A stretch of DNA of 42,028 nt, taken from contig JAHBMJ010000723.1 of NCBI GenBank assembly GCA_018398765.1, positions 1-42,028 on the forward strand. Direction: 5' to 3'. The position numbers and the translations under genes are program-made. This stretch comes from Chromera velia. Its lineage: Eukaryota; Sar; Chromeraceae. The notes under the pieces are model-generated. The model searched no databases, was not told the origin of the DNA, and saw nothing but the letters and a program-made list of their open reading frames with translations. This document shows, one piece after another, positions 9,905 through 22,110 of the stretch. How positions within the stretch are numbered: the stretch's first letter is position 1; every line of letters begins with the position of its first letter.

Positions 9905-11320
9905 AAGGGGGCGCTAAAGCAGACGTCCCATGGGCAAAAGTAAACTGCCAGAAAATAAATCGATTTCAGCTTGGGGGTAATCCATGTCTATCGCAGTCTA
10001 CATGGCGTTGTGACCGCGTTGCACTATTAAGTAGCGGTTGGTTTGATAAATTGAAAATCATGGTTGCCGCTTGCGTTGCGAGGCTTACTTGAAAACTTAT
10101 TTTATCAAAGATGCATACTTGCATCAAATTAATTTTTAACGTTTCAAAACATTTTAAGTCTCCGGAGAATTCCGGAAGGCATGTTATATAAGTTAAAAAT
10201 AACACAAATATTACCACTATGATAAAGTGAACCTCCGGGCTATAAAAAGTTATTATAATCTTCTATCTATAACTGATCATAATTCAATTTGTACGCCCGG
10301 CCATCAATTTGTTGCTTGGACCCAATTCATGAATTGACGTTGTAATCTAGACATTGTTTTTTTATTGCTCCATATAAATATGGAACAGTTGATTGACTCT
10401 GATGTCTATAATATATATAGGCTGATGTTTTTCAATGAATTTTAATTTTTTAGAAAATATTTTTTAACAGTTGATTCAAAGTTAGCATAAAACCTTTCTC
10501 TTAATAATGCTAGTATGTACTAGTATGCTGTAAATAAGTAAAGAACTAGTTCATCATAATCATCTGAGGAGTCATTATCATTGTAAAGCTAGTTCTGAGG
10601 GTGATTGCCATCATTTCTCATCGACCTATATTTTTAGGCTTCTAAGGTTTGATGGCAACACACGAGACACTTGGGTTTCTACAAAAGCATTCAATTCAAT
10701 TTAATTCATTATATTATTTTGAATGTGTTTTTTCAAACTTTTCCACTTCAAGCCGGTGCAGTGAGCTTGTGTATGAGTGAAACTAATTTATGAAAGGTTG
10801 TTTTCTAACCATGCGAAGCCATGTACTTCATAATACCGGAGTTAAGCCCAACATCTCAGCTAATTATCTGAGTTCAATTAATTCGCAATACATTTAACTA
10901 TTAGCAGAAAATGAACTATGAATAAACTTTATAAAACCTGGAACATCAATGTTATGTGCTATTAATTTGAAGTAGAACTAAAAATAGAATTTGATACAAT
11001 TTTATTGAATAATTTAAATTAACCATATAATTTATATACATTCAAACTAAATTAAACATGTTGACCCTTTACCAGATAATTCAGGTTATAAACTTCAAGT
11101 TATAAATTGGAGTTATAACTTATAATTATGTGTTTTCTTTATAATGTATGATTTTATAAATGATTGATTAGAAATTATGATGAAATAGCTAGTGAAGTTG
11201 GGTCTTAGGCAGCAGCTGAGCTAATCACTGAGTGAAAAGTCTTGCTTTAACTCTTAAACTGTTTTAAAGTTGTATTATAACACTTTTTGAAGCCACTGAC
11301 CGACCTACCATGTTTTTGTA
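9905..11320. other. AT-rich block, no gene recognised
   Basis: Base composition drops abruptly from GC-balanced to strongly AT-rich just after the dynein relic and returns at the stop codon of the - strand gene (11322). Stop codons are dense in all frames. I saw no terminal repeats, RNA gene or protein homology. By analogy with the island near 40,000, it may be decayed transposon sequence. Confidence 0.7.
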
Positions 11321-11321
11321 C

Positions 11322-14300
11322 TCACATACCAAGCAAACTTGCAAACGGATGAGACGCGTCGGCCGCGCTCTTTGACGACTCTCCTCCCTGAGGCTCTGCC
11401 AGACTCAGCGGTGACGAGGGCTGTGCGCCTGACTGTCCCGCTCCATCTGCACCAAAAAAATTGGAAAAGGATTTCTTTACCGTCTCCTCCGGTGATTCCT
11501 CCTCAGACAGAGACGCGTCATTGGCGTCTTCTCCCTTTTTGTCCTCTTCTTCAGTTGCTAGGGGCGGCAGTGAAGCTTGAGGGGCTTCCAAAGAGCCCTC
11601 CTTGGTCCCCTCTTCTGCCTCCTCTGCCTCTGCCTGAGCGGGCTCGGTGCCTGTTTTCTCCTCATGCTCTTTTGACTCAACGGAAGAAGGTTCGGGTCCG
11701 GTTGGCGGATCAGCAACAGGCTGTGGGGGCTCTTGGGAGGAATCCTCTGTTTGGATGGGATTGCCTTCATCGGTTTGGGGTTCGTTCTCTTTCTCTGCAG
11801 ATTTTTCATTCGTACCTGATCCCTTTGCCTCATCTGCCTCGTTTGTTTTCTCCTCCTGTTCCTTTCCCTCCTCATGAGGAGTGTCTGTTTTTCCTTCCCC
11901 GTTCCCTCCAGCATCGACTGATTCTTTTGGGTCGTCTGCTGCGGTTGTCTTTTTCTCTGCTGATTCTGTCTCAACCAGCTGTCCTCCTTGAGAGGAAGGG
12001 GGGGGGTCCGCGGCTTTCTCGACCTGAGGCTCGGAGGCTTGACCGCTTGCCAGTTTCTCTTTCTGGTCATTTGGCGCTTCCTCCTTTTCTTCGTTGGGGT
12101 TGCCCCCTCCACCCCCTGCGACTGTCTCAAAGAATGGGACCGCACCTGCACTGCCAGCCTCTTTGGAGCCTGCTCCCTTTTCCTCAGAGTGGGCACCTCC
12201 CCCATCCTCCCCTTTTGACGGAGAAGGGAAAAGTGTTTCCTCCAATGGACTCTCTTTCTGAGGAGGTCCTTCATTCCCCTTCTCTTCTGCTCCCAATTTT
12301 TCTTCGGTTACCTTCCCTCCTCCTTCAGCAGGTGGATCGTCCTCTCTAACAGTAATTGCCTCCTTTCCCCCTTCTTCTTCCTTTCCACTCTCTTTGTCTT
12401 CACTGATATCTGCCCGGTTCTCTTCCTTCTTGCTCTCCTCTGAGGCTGTCTCTTTGTCTTTCTCTTGATTTGCATCGGACAGACCTGAAGAGGAAGAAGG
12501 CTCCTCTGTCTTTCCTTCCTGCCTTCCCTCCGCTGCAACCGAACCTTCCCTCCCTTTCTCTGCTGATGGGATGGAGCCCTGTTCCGCACTCGTTTCCTTC
12601 TCTTTTGCCTTTTCCGTTTTCCTTCTGGATAAGGCTGCACCTGCAGGGGAAGGCTGAGAGGGCATCTCAGGAGAGGCGTCGGCAGCAGGGGAGATGGTCA
12701 GAGTGGGCCTCCCTGTGCGCACAGGATGGATTGGGCCCTTCAGAAAACGAATGCGGTGGTGTCGGAGACCCCGGAAGGTGGTGTACTCAAGAGGGGGGGG
12801 CTGGGGGTCAGCCCAGTGAACTGCTACCTTGGCCTCTGTTGTGCCGGCGTTGTGCTCTTCTCCAATAATTACCCCTCTTTCCTCACTTGGCCTCGGGGTG
12901 AGGTCATCAATGTCGCCTTCTTCCTGTCTCGCCCGGTCTTTTCTTTCCGGGGTCCTTTGGAAGATCAGAGGGAGGCCCTGGGGGTCAAGGGGGTCTGAGA
13001 GAGAGAAGGGAGGCAGGGCGGTGGCTGGTGTGTGGGCCTTGTGGGGATCTAGAAGGAATTCTGGTTCGCTTCTTTTGGCAGCTAGTTGCGTGCCTGTGAA
13101 GGTGTCTGTTTCTGTTTCTGTTTGTCTCAGTGTGTCTCTGTCTGTGCCAAAGGCGTCGAGGGGGTCGTATCTAAACTTCTGGGGGGGGGAGTGGAGGGAC
13201 TGTTCTCCTCGGTAGGCCTGGACACGTACCTGCAGAGAGGGAAAGAGATCGAAAGAGAGAGAGTGGGAAAGAGATGGTAGGGGACGGGACACAGACAGAC
13301 AGAAGGACGTAGACTCAGAGACGCACAAAGGGAAAAAATGCCCCACTTATTCGAGAGAAACACAAAGGAAAGATCGAAACCCAGGATGGACGCCTCCGTC
13401 TCTCTCTCTCCACAACCAAACAAAGCAAGAAGAGCGACCTACCGGCACTGGGGGGAATGGCAATGGCGTTCTCACCCCTGCCGTCCGCTTTCTCCAAGTG
13501 AGAACATGCATCGATTCCGCATCTCTCTCTGCCTCCCTCTCCCTGTCAAAAAGAGGCCGCCCTTTTCGCTTCCCGTCAGCTCGCCTGGTCACCCTCTGAC
13601 CCCTCAACAGACGCCTGAAGGAAGGAAGGAAGGAAGGAAGGAAGGAAAGAAAGAAAACAGAGTTTGATTGAGATGTGTGCATTGCCATTGTGCACATGTA
13701 CACGAAAATCCTGCGATATTGACATATTCTGTGTATTTTCTTCGTGTGTGCGACCGACCAAGAGCCGCGAATTCTGTCGGCGGTCCAAGCTGATAAAAGG
13801 AAGGAGAGAATGGGTAGGTACACAGTCCGAATACTTCTGGGGGATTTGCGCATTAGACATACACGCGTTCATACACATAAAGAGCGAACGACAGAAAAGG
13901 ACAGGCGAAAAAAGTCAGAGAAAGAGATCGGCGGTGAATTTGTTCCGAAAGAAAGATTTCGATATGAAGTATGGACGGGAGTGTCCTGTAGACGTGCCGC
14001 CTTAGTATTTCATGCATCGTCTTCCCTTTCCTTTCCTATCCGGAACGTTGCAGATTGTGCCTGTAAGTCCCTCCCTGACTGCCTGATCGACTGACTGACA
14101 GATATTCGTGTTCGGTTTCTCCGCTCTCTTCCCTGAGATTGGACACCCTCATTGCCCTCTCTCTGAAGATTTGCCAATTGGGGGGCAGTGTGGAGATGTC
14201 CGTCCTCTCCTCTGAGTTCCTCTTGTGACGCATCAGCTGCCGCTCCCTCTCGACCACCAGAGAACCCACGTACCGCTCCTGCATGAAAATCACCCGATTC

Positions 14301-17300
14301 CATCATATGCAATACGTATACATTGAAAGTCATCAATGCATACAAAAAAAAAACCCTGTGCGTCGATCCTGCCGATCCTCTCACTAGCGCATCTTACTTC
14401 GCTCACCTCAGTCAGGATGAAAAGGCGACGCGACAAACTGGAGTGAAGGCCATGTGAAGAGACATGAAGAAGTTCGATTCGAAAGAAGAAAAAAAAGAAG
14501 AAGAAACGAACAGAGGAGACGACCACTTCAAAAATAAAACTAAAGATCCCTCTGTTCCTCTCTCTGCGTCGTCGTTTTTGAAGATCAATGCTTTTTCCAA
14601 TCCTTGTTAATCTGCGTTGACGACGCATCCTCTCTTTCACACACATCTTCTCTGTCACTCTCTCTCTCTCTCGCACAGAGTGAATCGATCGACCCCACCT
14701 GTCGGATTTCCATTTTTTTCATTTTCTTCACCATCGGAGCTTGACGCCCAACGAGGGCCTCAGAGAGTTTCCGGGCCTCTTTGAGGACGTCCAGGGCTGC
14801 CAAGGGGGGGCCGTACATCGACAGCACAGCCGCACAGTTGAAGAAAGAAATCTGCGCACACAAACACACCAGAGAAAACGAAGAAGAGACTCCACGCACA
14901 CAAATCTTCTTTCGTCTCGATGCATGACTGCACAAGGCAAACGCTGGCATCTCTCTAAAACCAAAGACAGACAGACATGTTTTGCACCTCATCTTTCCCA
15001 CCCACCCCATAATCCTTGCCACCTCTTCCTTTCCTCACCTTCTAGCTCTTTCTTTCATTTTCTTTGAGAGTCCCAAAAGGACAAGAAGGACCCGACAGGG
15101 TCAGGAAGAGACGAAAATAAACAAAAAGAAAGAGACAGAAGGACGGACCATCAAGAGTTCTTTCAGTACCGCCCTGGTGGCATCTCCCGTTCTGCAGGCA
15201 GGCAGGCAGGCAAGAAGATAGACGAAAAAATATCCACATAGATATACATAGAGTTACTCCGGGAAGAAATTGATATGGGAGGAGTTTATAAGGCTCTCGT
15301 GGCTCTATTCTCAATGTACTCATCATGTGTTCTTGGAGGAATAATTTGGAAAAAGAAAAGGCTCAGTGACAAACACAAAGAAAACTCGAAAGAAACGCCC
15401 CCCAAGGGTCCTTCGATCGACTGACAGCGGCAATTGGTTGTCCTGGTCTGTCTTTTCTTCCTCTCCCCCCCGCCCCTCTCCGAATAAGGATCTCTTCTCC
15501 CCTCTTCCTGTCAGAGCCTCGGCAGAGAACAGGAGCGACTTTGTTTCCCTCCCTCTCATACGACCAGCAGAGCGTTGCTTGGCTTTCTCCCCTCTACTCA
15601 TTTTGCTTTTTGCACTGATGGAAAAAGAATTGGAGACAGTCTCTCTCAGGGACTCTTCCCACAAGGGGGGCTTCTCTTTCTTTCGAAGCCTCGCTCCCCC
15701 TCCATTTGTTGCGTTCAAATTAGCAGACCCCTCTCTGCCCTCACAAGGTCCAGGAGACCCTCCTGCCGCTTCCCTGCCCCCACACACGCAGGCAGAAGCC
15801 CTCTCTCTCGGACTTGCACAAAAAGTCTGTCTCATCACATTCTTACAGGGCTTGGAACGCCGTCGCCACCCCTCGTGCTGAGAGACGGCGAGCCGTGACC
15901 TTGAGGCGGGCTGAGAGAGAGAAGAGGGCTGGGGTCGGGACGTCTCGTGGGGACGCGGATGGGGGGGAGTCTGTTTATGCTTCTCCTCCTCTATGTCTTC
16001 CCCCTGCAGCTCATTTTCGGTCTTCTCTTTTTCTTCTTCTTCTTCTTCCTTTGCGTCTTCCTCTTCTTCATTCTGCGGTCGCTGGGATGAGGACGAGGAA
16101 GCGGAAGTGAAGCTTTCAACGAATGCAAAAGAAAATGTGGTGGCTGTAGTGCCACAGAGGGAAGAGAAGGCGGAAACAGAGAGAGACCCCAGGCGGGATC
16201 CTCGAAAGAGAGGACCGAAAGACGGCAACTCCATCTGTAAATGACGAAATCTAGGGTGGAACCCCCCCGCTCCGCCCTGTTTTCCCTTTCCAGACCCTAC
16301 CGCCCCAATTTCAGACTGCCAGAGAGAATCTTGAAATTGAAGGGGGTCAAGGTCGGATCCGGAGTCAGAACCCTCCTTTCCTTCCTCTACTCTGGTGCTC
16401 TTCTTGTGCCCCGCCTTCCTTCGTGTTGTATTTTCTTCCGCTCCTTCTTCCACACCCCCTTGCCTGGCAGAGACAGGCTCTCCTCCTCCTGCCGCTGGTG
16501 GAACAGACAGCAGTTGCGCCCCCCCTTCTCTTGCCTCCTCTGTCGCCTCCTGAATAGAGGGACCTCTAAGATTCCCCTGCTGCTTTCGTGTGCTGCTGTT
16601 TGTCTTCGTCGGTTTTCTCTCAGGCACCGTGTAGGTTCTGTACTTCTGTACGCTGTTCTTCTGGTCAGCCATTGACCTGGCAGGATTGTTGGAGGACACA
16701 GAGGAGGAGGCAGTGTCTGCGTGAGGTCTTAAAGGGGTCATGAAGGCTTTCAATTTCTGAAAATCCGAAGTGTGAACTCCCCAAGGATCACTCAGGTGTT
16801 TCCAGGTGTTCTCGTCGGGAATGGAACTGTAGGCCTTCCCTCCTCTGCCTCTGGAGCCTGTGGAGGAGTGAACGGAGAGATGGGGAAAACGGGAGAGGGG
16901 GGAGGAATTCGAAGAGAAATTTGCCCCCCGGGGGTCGGAGGCTGATGTGGAGACGGCAGAGACGGGTTCCATGGGGGGTTTTGCGCCTTCATTCTGGGTG
17001 TTGTCTTTGTCTTGTGCGGCTTCTTCTTTGTCCTCTCCCTTCTTCTCTCCGTCCCGACCCTCTCTATCTGTGTCTCCTCCGACTCCGTGCAGATCCTCTC
17101 TCAAGTCTCCGAGGCTGCGTGCAAACATACGGAAGGAAGGGCAGGGGCAGGCTTGAGCACCGTAAAGTAGACACATGCAAACACGCATACGTACACACGC
17201 ACAGCCGCTATCGTCTCCACATACGAAGAAAACGGGAAGGAGAGACCCACATATAGCGTCGAACGCCTATTCAAGCTTCGGTGCAGCCCTCACAAAGTCA

Positions 17301-18577
17301 AACAGGAAGAGAAATATTTAATTGAGTCTGGCCAGAGCCGACCAACCCCTCCAGAATTCCAAACAGCGCCGTCTCAAATGCACACAGAGAAGCCACAGGG
17401 CTGCAAGAGAGCGAGGAAGAAATCAATCAAAGCAGGAAGCAAGGAAACGGGAAGAGAAAATCTCACGAACAGGGAATTAAATCAAAGCGGGAAGACGCCT
17501 TTTGTTGGCCTTGTTTCACCACAATCATGCAACCAATCAGCCCGCCCACTCGACGTCTCCCAGAGCGGTTCGTTCCTTCTAGCGAGCGGAGCGATCAATT
17601 AGTTGTCTCGATTCAAGGGGTTGGTTGCAGGGGAAGCGAAACCAGACCTGCTTTGTTCCAACTTCAAACCTTTCCCTCCCCTTTCTCTGTCTGTCTCTTT
17701 TTGTTGCTTGAGTCAGATTTTTGAGAAGAATTGCGCTTCTGAGTAAACTCTCTCGTGTCTGAAACTCTTTGCTGCCCGTTTTTCACACAATAGAAAGAAC
17801 ACGCCTGTGAACGTCCCGAGGGTTTGGAAGAGCTTCTCCGTCCGTGGATGGGTTCATTCATCAAATGACTGACCTTCTTTCTCGAGCAGCCAGCGTTGCC
17901 AGGTTCAGCAGTGCGATGGCTGAGAGAAGAAAGGGCCTCCCTGCTTCTGCTTGGACCCATCCCGACTCTTCACTCTCTTCCCTTTCCTTTTCCCCTCCGT
18001 CCATGCATTCCTCTTTTTCGCTCCCCCCCATTCTCCCTCCCAAGAAAAGAAGGACCTCTCTGCAGTCTCGACGGATCGCGTCGTCCTCAGCAGACAGGAG
18101 GGCGCACTTCAGAAGAGAACCACAGGAAACCCACTCGCCCTGCGAACAGACCGGGAGAAAGACAGAAAGCTCGGCACGAATACCTGTGGGTGCATGATCG
18201 CACTGTGCCTTCAAAAAGTGACCAGAAAGGTGGATGGAGGGGAAGGGAAGAACCTGGCATGACGCAAGACACGAAGGAAGGAAGGAAAGACGGAAGGATG
18301 GAAGCTGATGGAAGAAAAGTTCGTTGCCACCGAAGTGCTAACCTCCGCTCTTGAGATCAAAGCAAGCGCCAGGAGAGCAGAAGCATGCACCCCTCGACCC
18401 AACGCGCCCTCTCCTCTTTGTCTGCACGCACACATGTGCACAATTGATACCACACGTACACTCACACAGGCGAACAAGCAACACATGAGGAGGGGGTAGT
18501 GGGGTGTTCAGGGACCACGCTGACAGGCAGAAAGAACACGAAGGATCAACAGCGACGAAGAGAGACGAAGCAACACA

Positions 18578-18625
<48 letters not shown>

Positions 18626-19402
18626 CACTGGCAAAGATTGAGAGCTCCCGTCACCAGATGTTTTGCCTCCTCGATTCTTTTGTTCTTATTATTCAACGAG
18701 GTAGCAGAAGACGAGGAGGACGACGATGCCGCTTCCTTTCTCCTTTGTCTCTCCGGTCTCTCTCTCTCAGCTTCCTTCCGAGGGGGTGAGAAGAGAAAGT
18801 GGAGTGCAAAGGAGACGTACGTGCAGGCTACCTGCAGTCATGCATTAATTTTCATACAGAATTATTTCTAATTAATGCATACAGAACTTAATGCATGCAA
18901 GGAGTGCAAAGGAGACATACGTGCAGGCTACCCGCAGTCACAAGAAGAAGAAGAAGAAGAAGAAGAAGCAAACAGTCGAGCGATCATGCAGGTGCCTGCT
19001 CATTCTGCTGTTGGGTAACTTCATTCAAGGAGGGGGGTCGGAGGGGAGGTACAGATGAGAGAAGTCAAAGATGAAAGACAAAAGGGCAAAAGGAAGCATT
19101 ACGTAGGGAGAAAAGGAGAAAACATGAGAGAAGAGTACGCAAAAAATCAAGAAATAAGAAAGGCAAGTTGATGGCCTCACTGACAGATTAAAACCCTTAC
19201 TGACCATGCGCGCATACCGCAATACATGAGGAGAGCCCTTCCCGAGCAGCTGCAGGGATCGAGGGAGCGCACTCAATCCAGCATACATGTGAAAATGTGC
19301 ATGTCTGCATGTGTGTGTCTGTGAGAAAAAAGAGAGAGAGAGAGAGCCCACAGACAGAAAGCCTATTGAGAGAGCGACGGCACCCCCTGAAAAGCGACGG
19401 AA

Positions 19403-19465
<63 letters not shown>

Positions 19466-19827
19466 ACAAAGGGGAAGAGAGAGGAACCCGAATTGACCAT
19501 GTGACGTCGTCAGGACGAAATAAAATTACCTTCTCATAGAAGCGTAGTGCCTTCCCAAGAAGAACAGCAGTTTTGGTGAACTCCAGACCACCCACCGCCC
19601 TGCGATCGGCACAAGAAAGAACGGAAAGAAAATTCGATCGAATCGAAACATGGAATGAAATCCCCGAAAGCATTGATGGAAATCAAATCCAACCCTGCCT
19701 TCTCGCATTCCCTCGCACGTTCTTTCCCCATGCCTTTCCACCTCCTGACGTTCATGGATGAATTGACCTCTCTTCCAGCAGGTCCGCCTTCCCGCCTATC
19801 TGCTTGGTTTTCCGGTCTGTACCTGAC

Positions 19828-19917
<90 letters not shown>

Positions 19918-21069
19918 TTCTCTTCCTTCCTTGCATACACACAGAAACAAATCACACGTACATGCATCAACGCATCAACTGACGGACTTCTCTGCCTGGA
20001 GTTCCAGTCTGCAGATGGCCTCAGAGTACTGTTTGATCTGCACAGGCTCCAACCATAGAGCGGCAGAATGTGATCCCTTTTCTCTGTCAGCAGTGAGGCG
20101 AGCAGAAGTGGGGTGCATGACAACACCCTGCTGCTGCATCATCACTCTGCTCCCGTCTCCCTCTCCGTCTGCCTGTGGGTGCACATTGGCGTGGGAGGTC
20201 AAGGTGGTCGTGTTGGTGGTTGTTCGTTTGGTGGACGAGGCGGGTCGGCTGCCGCTGCTCTGGGGCCTCATCGCTCTGTTCCCCCCCTGTTGTGCACTGC
20301 CCCCGTGCCCCTCCTTTTCCTTCTCTTCGTGTCTGATCAGGGCAAATCTGTGCCTGTCGGGGTCGAACAGTTCCCGCATCAGGGACGAGGCCACAAGGAC
20401 GTCTCCTGCTCCTATCCTGCAAGTCCATGCATTTATCGTGAATAGGTGTGTATGTGCATGTGTGTGGAAGTGGATACACGTATCTGCGGAATATCTTTTT
20501 CATCAGGATCGAGGCAAAGAGTTTGCCCGAACCTTACAAAGCAGTGCATAAAGTGCAGTCTAGGGGAGCAAGGCGAAGATGCAGAGAAACTTCCCACACG
20601 TTTCTTCATTGTCTCTCTCTGCGTTCTTACCCGAGCGGGACACGTTCCTTCCTTCCATTCATGCATCGTGCATGCAGTGGAGGCGAAAATAGTATGGAAG
20701 GGGAAATAAAGGCTCAGATTTTGCTTTTTGGAGAGCCAAATGGCGCCTGAAAAAAAGGCAAACCGACCAAATGCAGTCGAAGTACTTTTGTACTGCAGAA
20801 GAGGAGGGGGCGCCCCCATTTCCGTTCGAGTCCTTTCGGTTGGATGCGGCGGCGCCTGGGTCCCTCTGTCCCTCTCTTCCTCCTGAGAGGCGATGGGGCG
20901 CTCCTTGAAGCCGCAGAGGGGCAAAGGGTCGGATCACGTTCCTTTCCCTCTCTGGCAACCTTCCTTGCTTTACGACTGAGCCCCCAGCCGCCCTTTCCTT
21001 CTCTCTGCTGGACCTGCAGTCATCGGCCTGTCTCTGGACTCTGTGGAGAGACTCCGTCACGCTCAGCAT
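11322..21069 (-). CDS. Large 12-exon gene, TPR-like helical protein with long low-complexity exons
   Basis: Function unknown. Exons from the 5' end: 21069-20768, 20416-19984, about 19599-19530, 19249-19205, 18408-18343, 18139-17874, 17114-15426, 15191-15149, 14851-14699, 14278-14100, 13491-13443, 13229-11322. Codon phase matches across every junction except into exon 3, whose acceptor is uncertain (19600, or about 19580). The product is about 1,730 residues. Alanine/leucine-rich helix pairs typical of tetratricopeptide repeats appear in exons 3-6 (LLGKALRFYEK, HASALLALALISRAE, SAIALLNLATLAARERR) and 8-9 (NCAAVLSMYGPPLAALDVL). TPR proteins are usually protein-binding scaffolds. Exon 7 inserts 563 low-complexity residues between the two TPR parts; exon 12 adds a 635-residue Glu/Lys/Ser-rich tail. 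Five donors are GTCAGT. The start is the first ATG, about 90 bp from a TATA run. TPR assignment is by eye. Confidence 0.65.
13616..13656. repeat. (GGAA)n microsatellite
   Basis: Tetranucleotide GAAG array within an intron of the - strand TPR-like gene. Confidence 0.85.
18572..18624. repeat. (AC)n(AG)n compound microsatellite
   Basis: AC dinucleotides run directly into AG dinucleotides. It lies in an intron of the - strand TPR-like gene. The same AC-to-AG junction recurs at 19408. Confidence 0.9.
18801..18940. repeat. 40-bp direct repeat pair flanking 60 bp of AT-rich palindromic DNA
   Basis: The 40 bp at 18801-18840 (starting GGAGTGCAAAGGAGAC) recur at 18901-18940 with two substitutions, exactly 100 bp apart. 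The 60 bp between contain TGCATTAATTTT near the left and CTAATTAATGCA near the right, an imperfect inverted repeat. An (AAG)n run follows the second copy. It lies in an intron of the TPR-like gene. Confidence 0.85.
19408..19465. repeat. (AC)n(AG)n compound microsatellite
   Basis: Same AC-then-AG structure as at 18572, again within an intron of the - strand TPR-like gene. Confidence 0.9.
19829..19922. repeat. (CT)n microsatellite
   Basis: About 90 bp of CT with occasional TTT interruptions, in the intron between exons 2 and 3 of the - strand TPR-like gene. On the - strand it is a GA tract just after the donor. Confidence 0.9.
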
Positions 21070-21156
21070 TGTGAGGGGGTCAGCAGTGCTTCTGGCTCCT
21101 CAGTGGAGTTCAGGTGAGCGTGTCGGGATCCTCGAGAAGAGAAAGAGGAACCTATG

Positions 21157-21177
21157 TATATATATATATATATATAT
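21157..21177 (-). promoter_or_regulatory. TATA run upstream of the - strand TPR-like gene
   Basis: A 21-bp alternating TA stretch lies about 90 bp upstream of the proposed ATG (21069). It may be the core promoter element or just a microsatellite; position is the only support. Confidence 0.4.
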
Positions 21178-22110
21178 GGGTGCGATGAGAATACGGACTT
21201 TCAAGATTCTTTTCCCCTGTCCTTTCGCACTTGCTCTTTCCTTCAACTCTCTCACAAGTCTGCCTTCGTGACCTGAATGGGCGGGCAGGTGGATGCTGAC
21301 GTGATTCAACGACTTCTTTCTTTAATGCGTTTTCCCCCCTCTCAAAGCATGTTGCAAAGCACTTCTTTTCGTATTTTATGGCTCTACACGCGCCAAGGTG
21401 TCTGGATTGTCTGATTTTCTCCGTTACCTTTTCTATTCCCTGACACTTGAAAGTAGAGATTTTCTGCGGTGCGCTTCCGTGACCTGTCAGCAGACCGATG
21501 GACGAAAAAATTCAGAGAACCACTTGCTCGGTCAGTCAAGCAACAGTTGTTAGTGTGATTTTGTTTGACTTTGGGAAGTCCTGTGCTGTCGTGTCTCTCA
21601 TGTACTGTTTGAGACTGACTCAGGAAAGAAACTGCTGGTGTGGGAGAGCAGCAGACGACGATGGCAGTCATGAATGTGACTGCATGAGCCAGACCACTCA
21701 AAGCTGATTCTTAGCTGAATTTGCATGCACGAAGAAGGGAAAAAAAAACTGCAATTAACTTGCGCTCAACTTGCGCGCGCGGCATGCGTTCCGCTCGCGT
21801 GCGTCAAAATTGTCATGCAACGCGTGTGGCGGTCCCGACAGGCAGACTTTGGGTTTCGAATCAGCATGACGAATCGCGGAGTGTCTCACCTTTGAAAGGG
21901 AGAGGCTAAGAACAGACTACAGCATTGGAAGGCAGAAAGCCCATCATTACACAGACAGATCATCTTGACCTTAAATAACTAGCCTGTCCCGTAGTTGGCT
22001 CACTGAGGAGTGAGGTGTCGTGCGTCAATCTTTGCTTCTTTGATCACCTCACTTCGTTTCAGTCTTGTGGTTGCTTAGTCCTCTGTCTGTGTGTTTTTCA
22101 TTCCGAACAA
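21178..22110. other. Divergent intergenic region between the two large genes
   Basis: About 930 bp separating the - strand TPR-like gene from the + strand Q/S-rich gene. I see no gene. It carries GCATGC-type words (about 21723 and 21781) and presumably holds both promoters and 5' UTRs. Confidence 0.6.

Noticed and set aside
10500-10640. Box C/D snoRNA-like words (CTGA, TGATTA) in the AT block
   Set aside because: No properly spaced C and D boxes with a terminal stem.
11339-12349. 336-codon + strand frame under the - strand E/K-rich exon
   Set aside because: Antisense shadow of a GAG/AAG-rich coding exon (gives Leu/Ser/Pro-rich sequence); no start or splice context.
19655-20551. 298-codon + strand frame including a Ser-Leu run
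   Set aside because: Crosses a CT microsatellite and lies antisense to exon 2 of the - strand gene, whose phase is supported on both sides.
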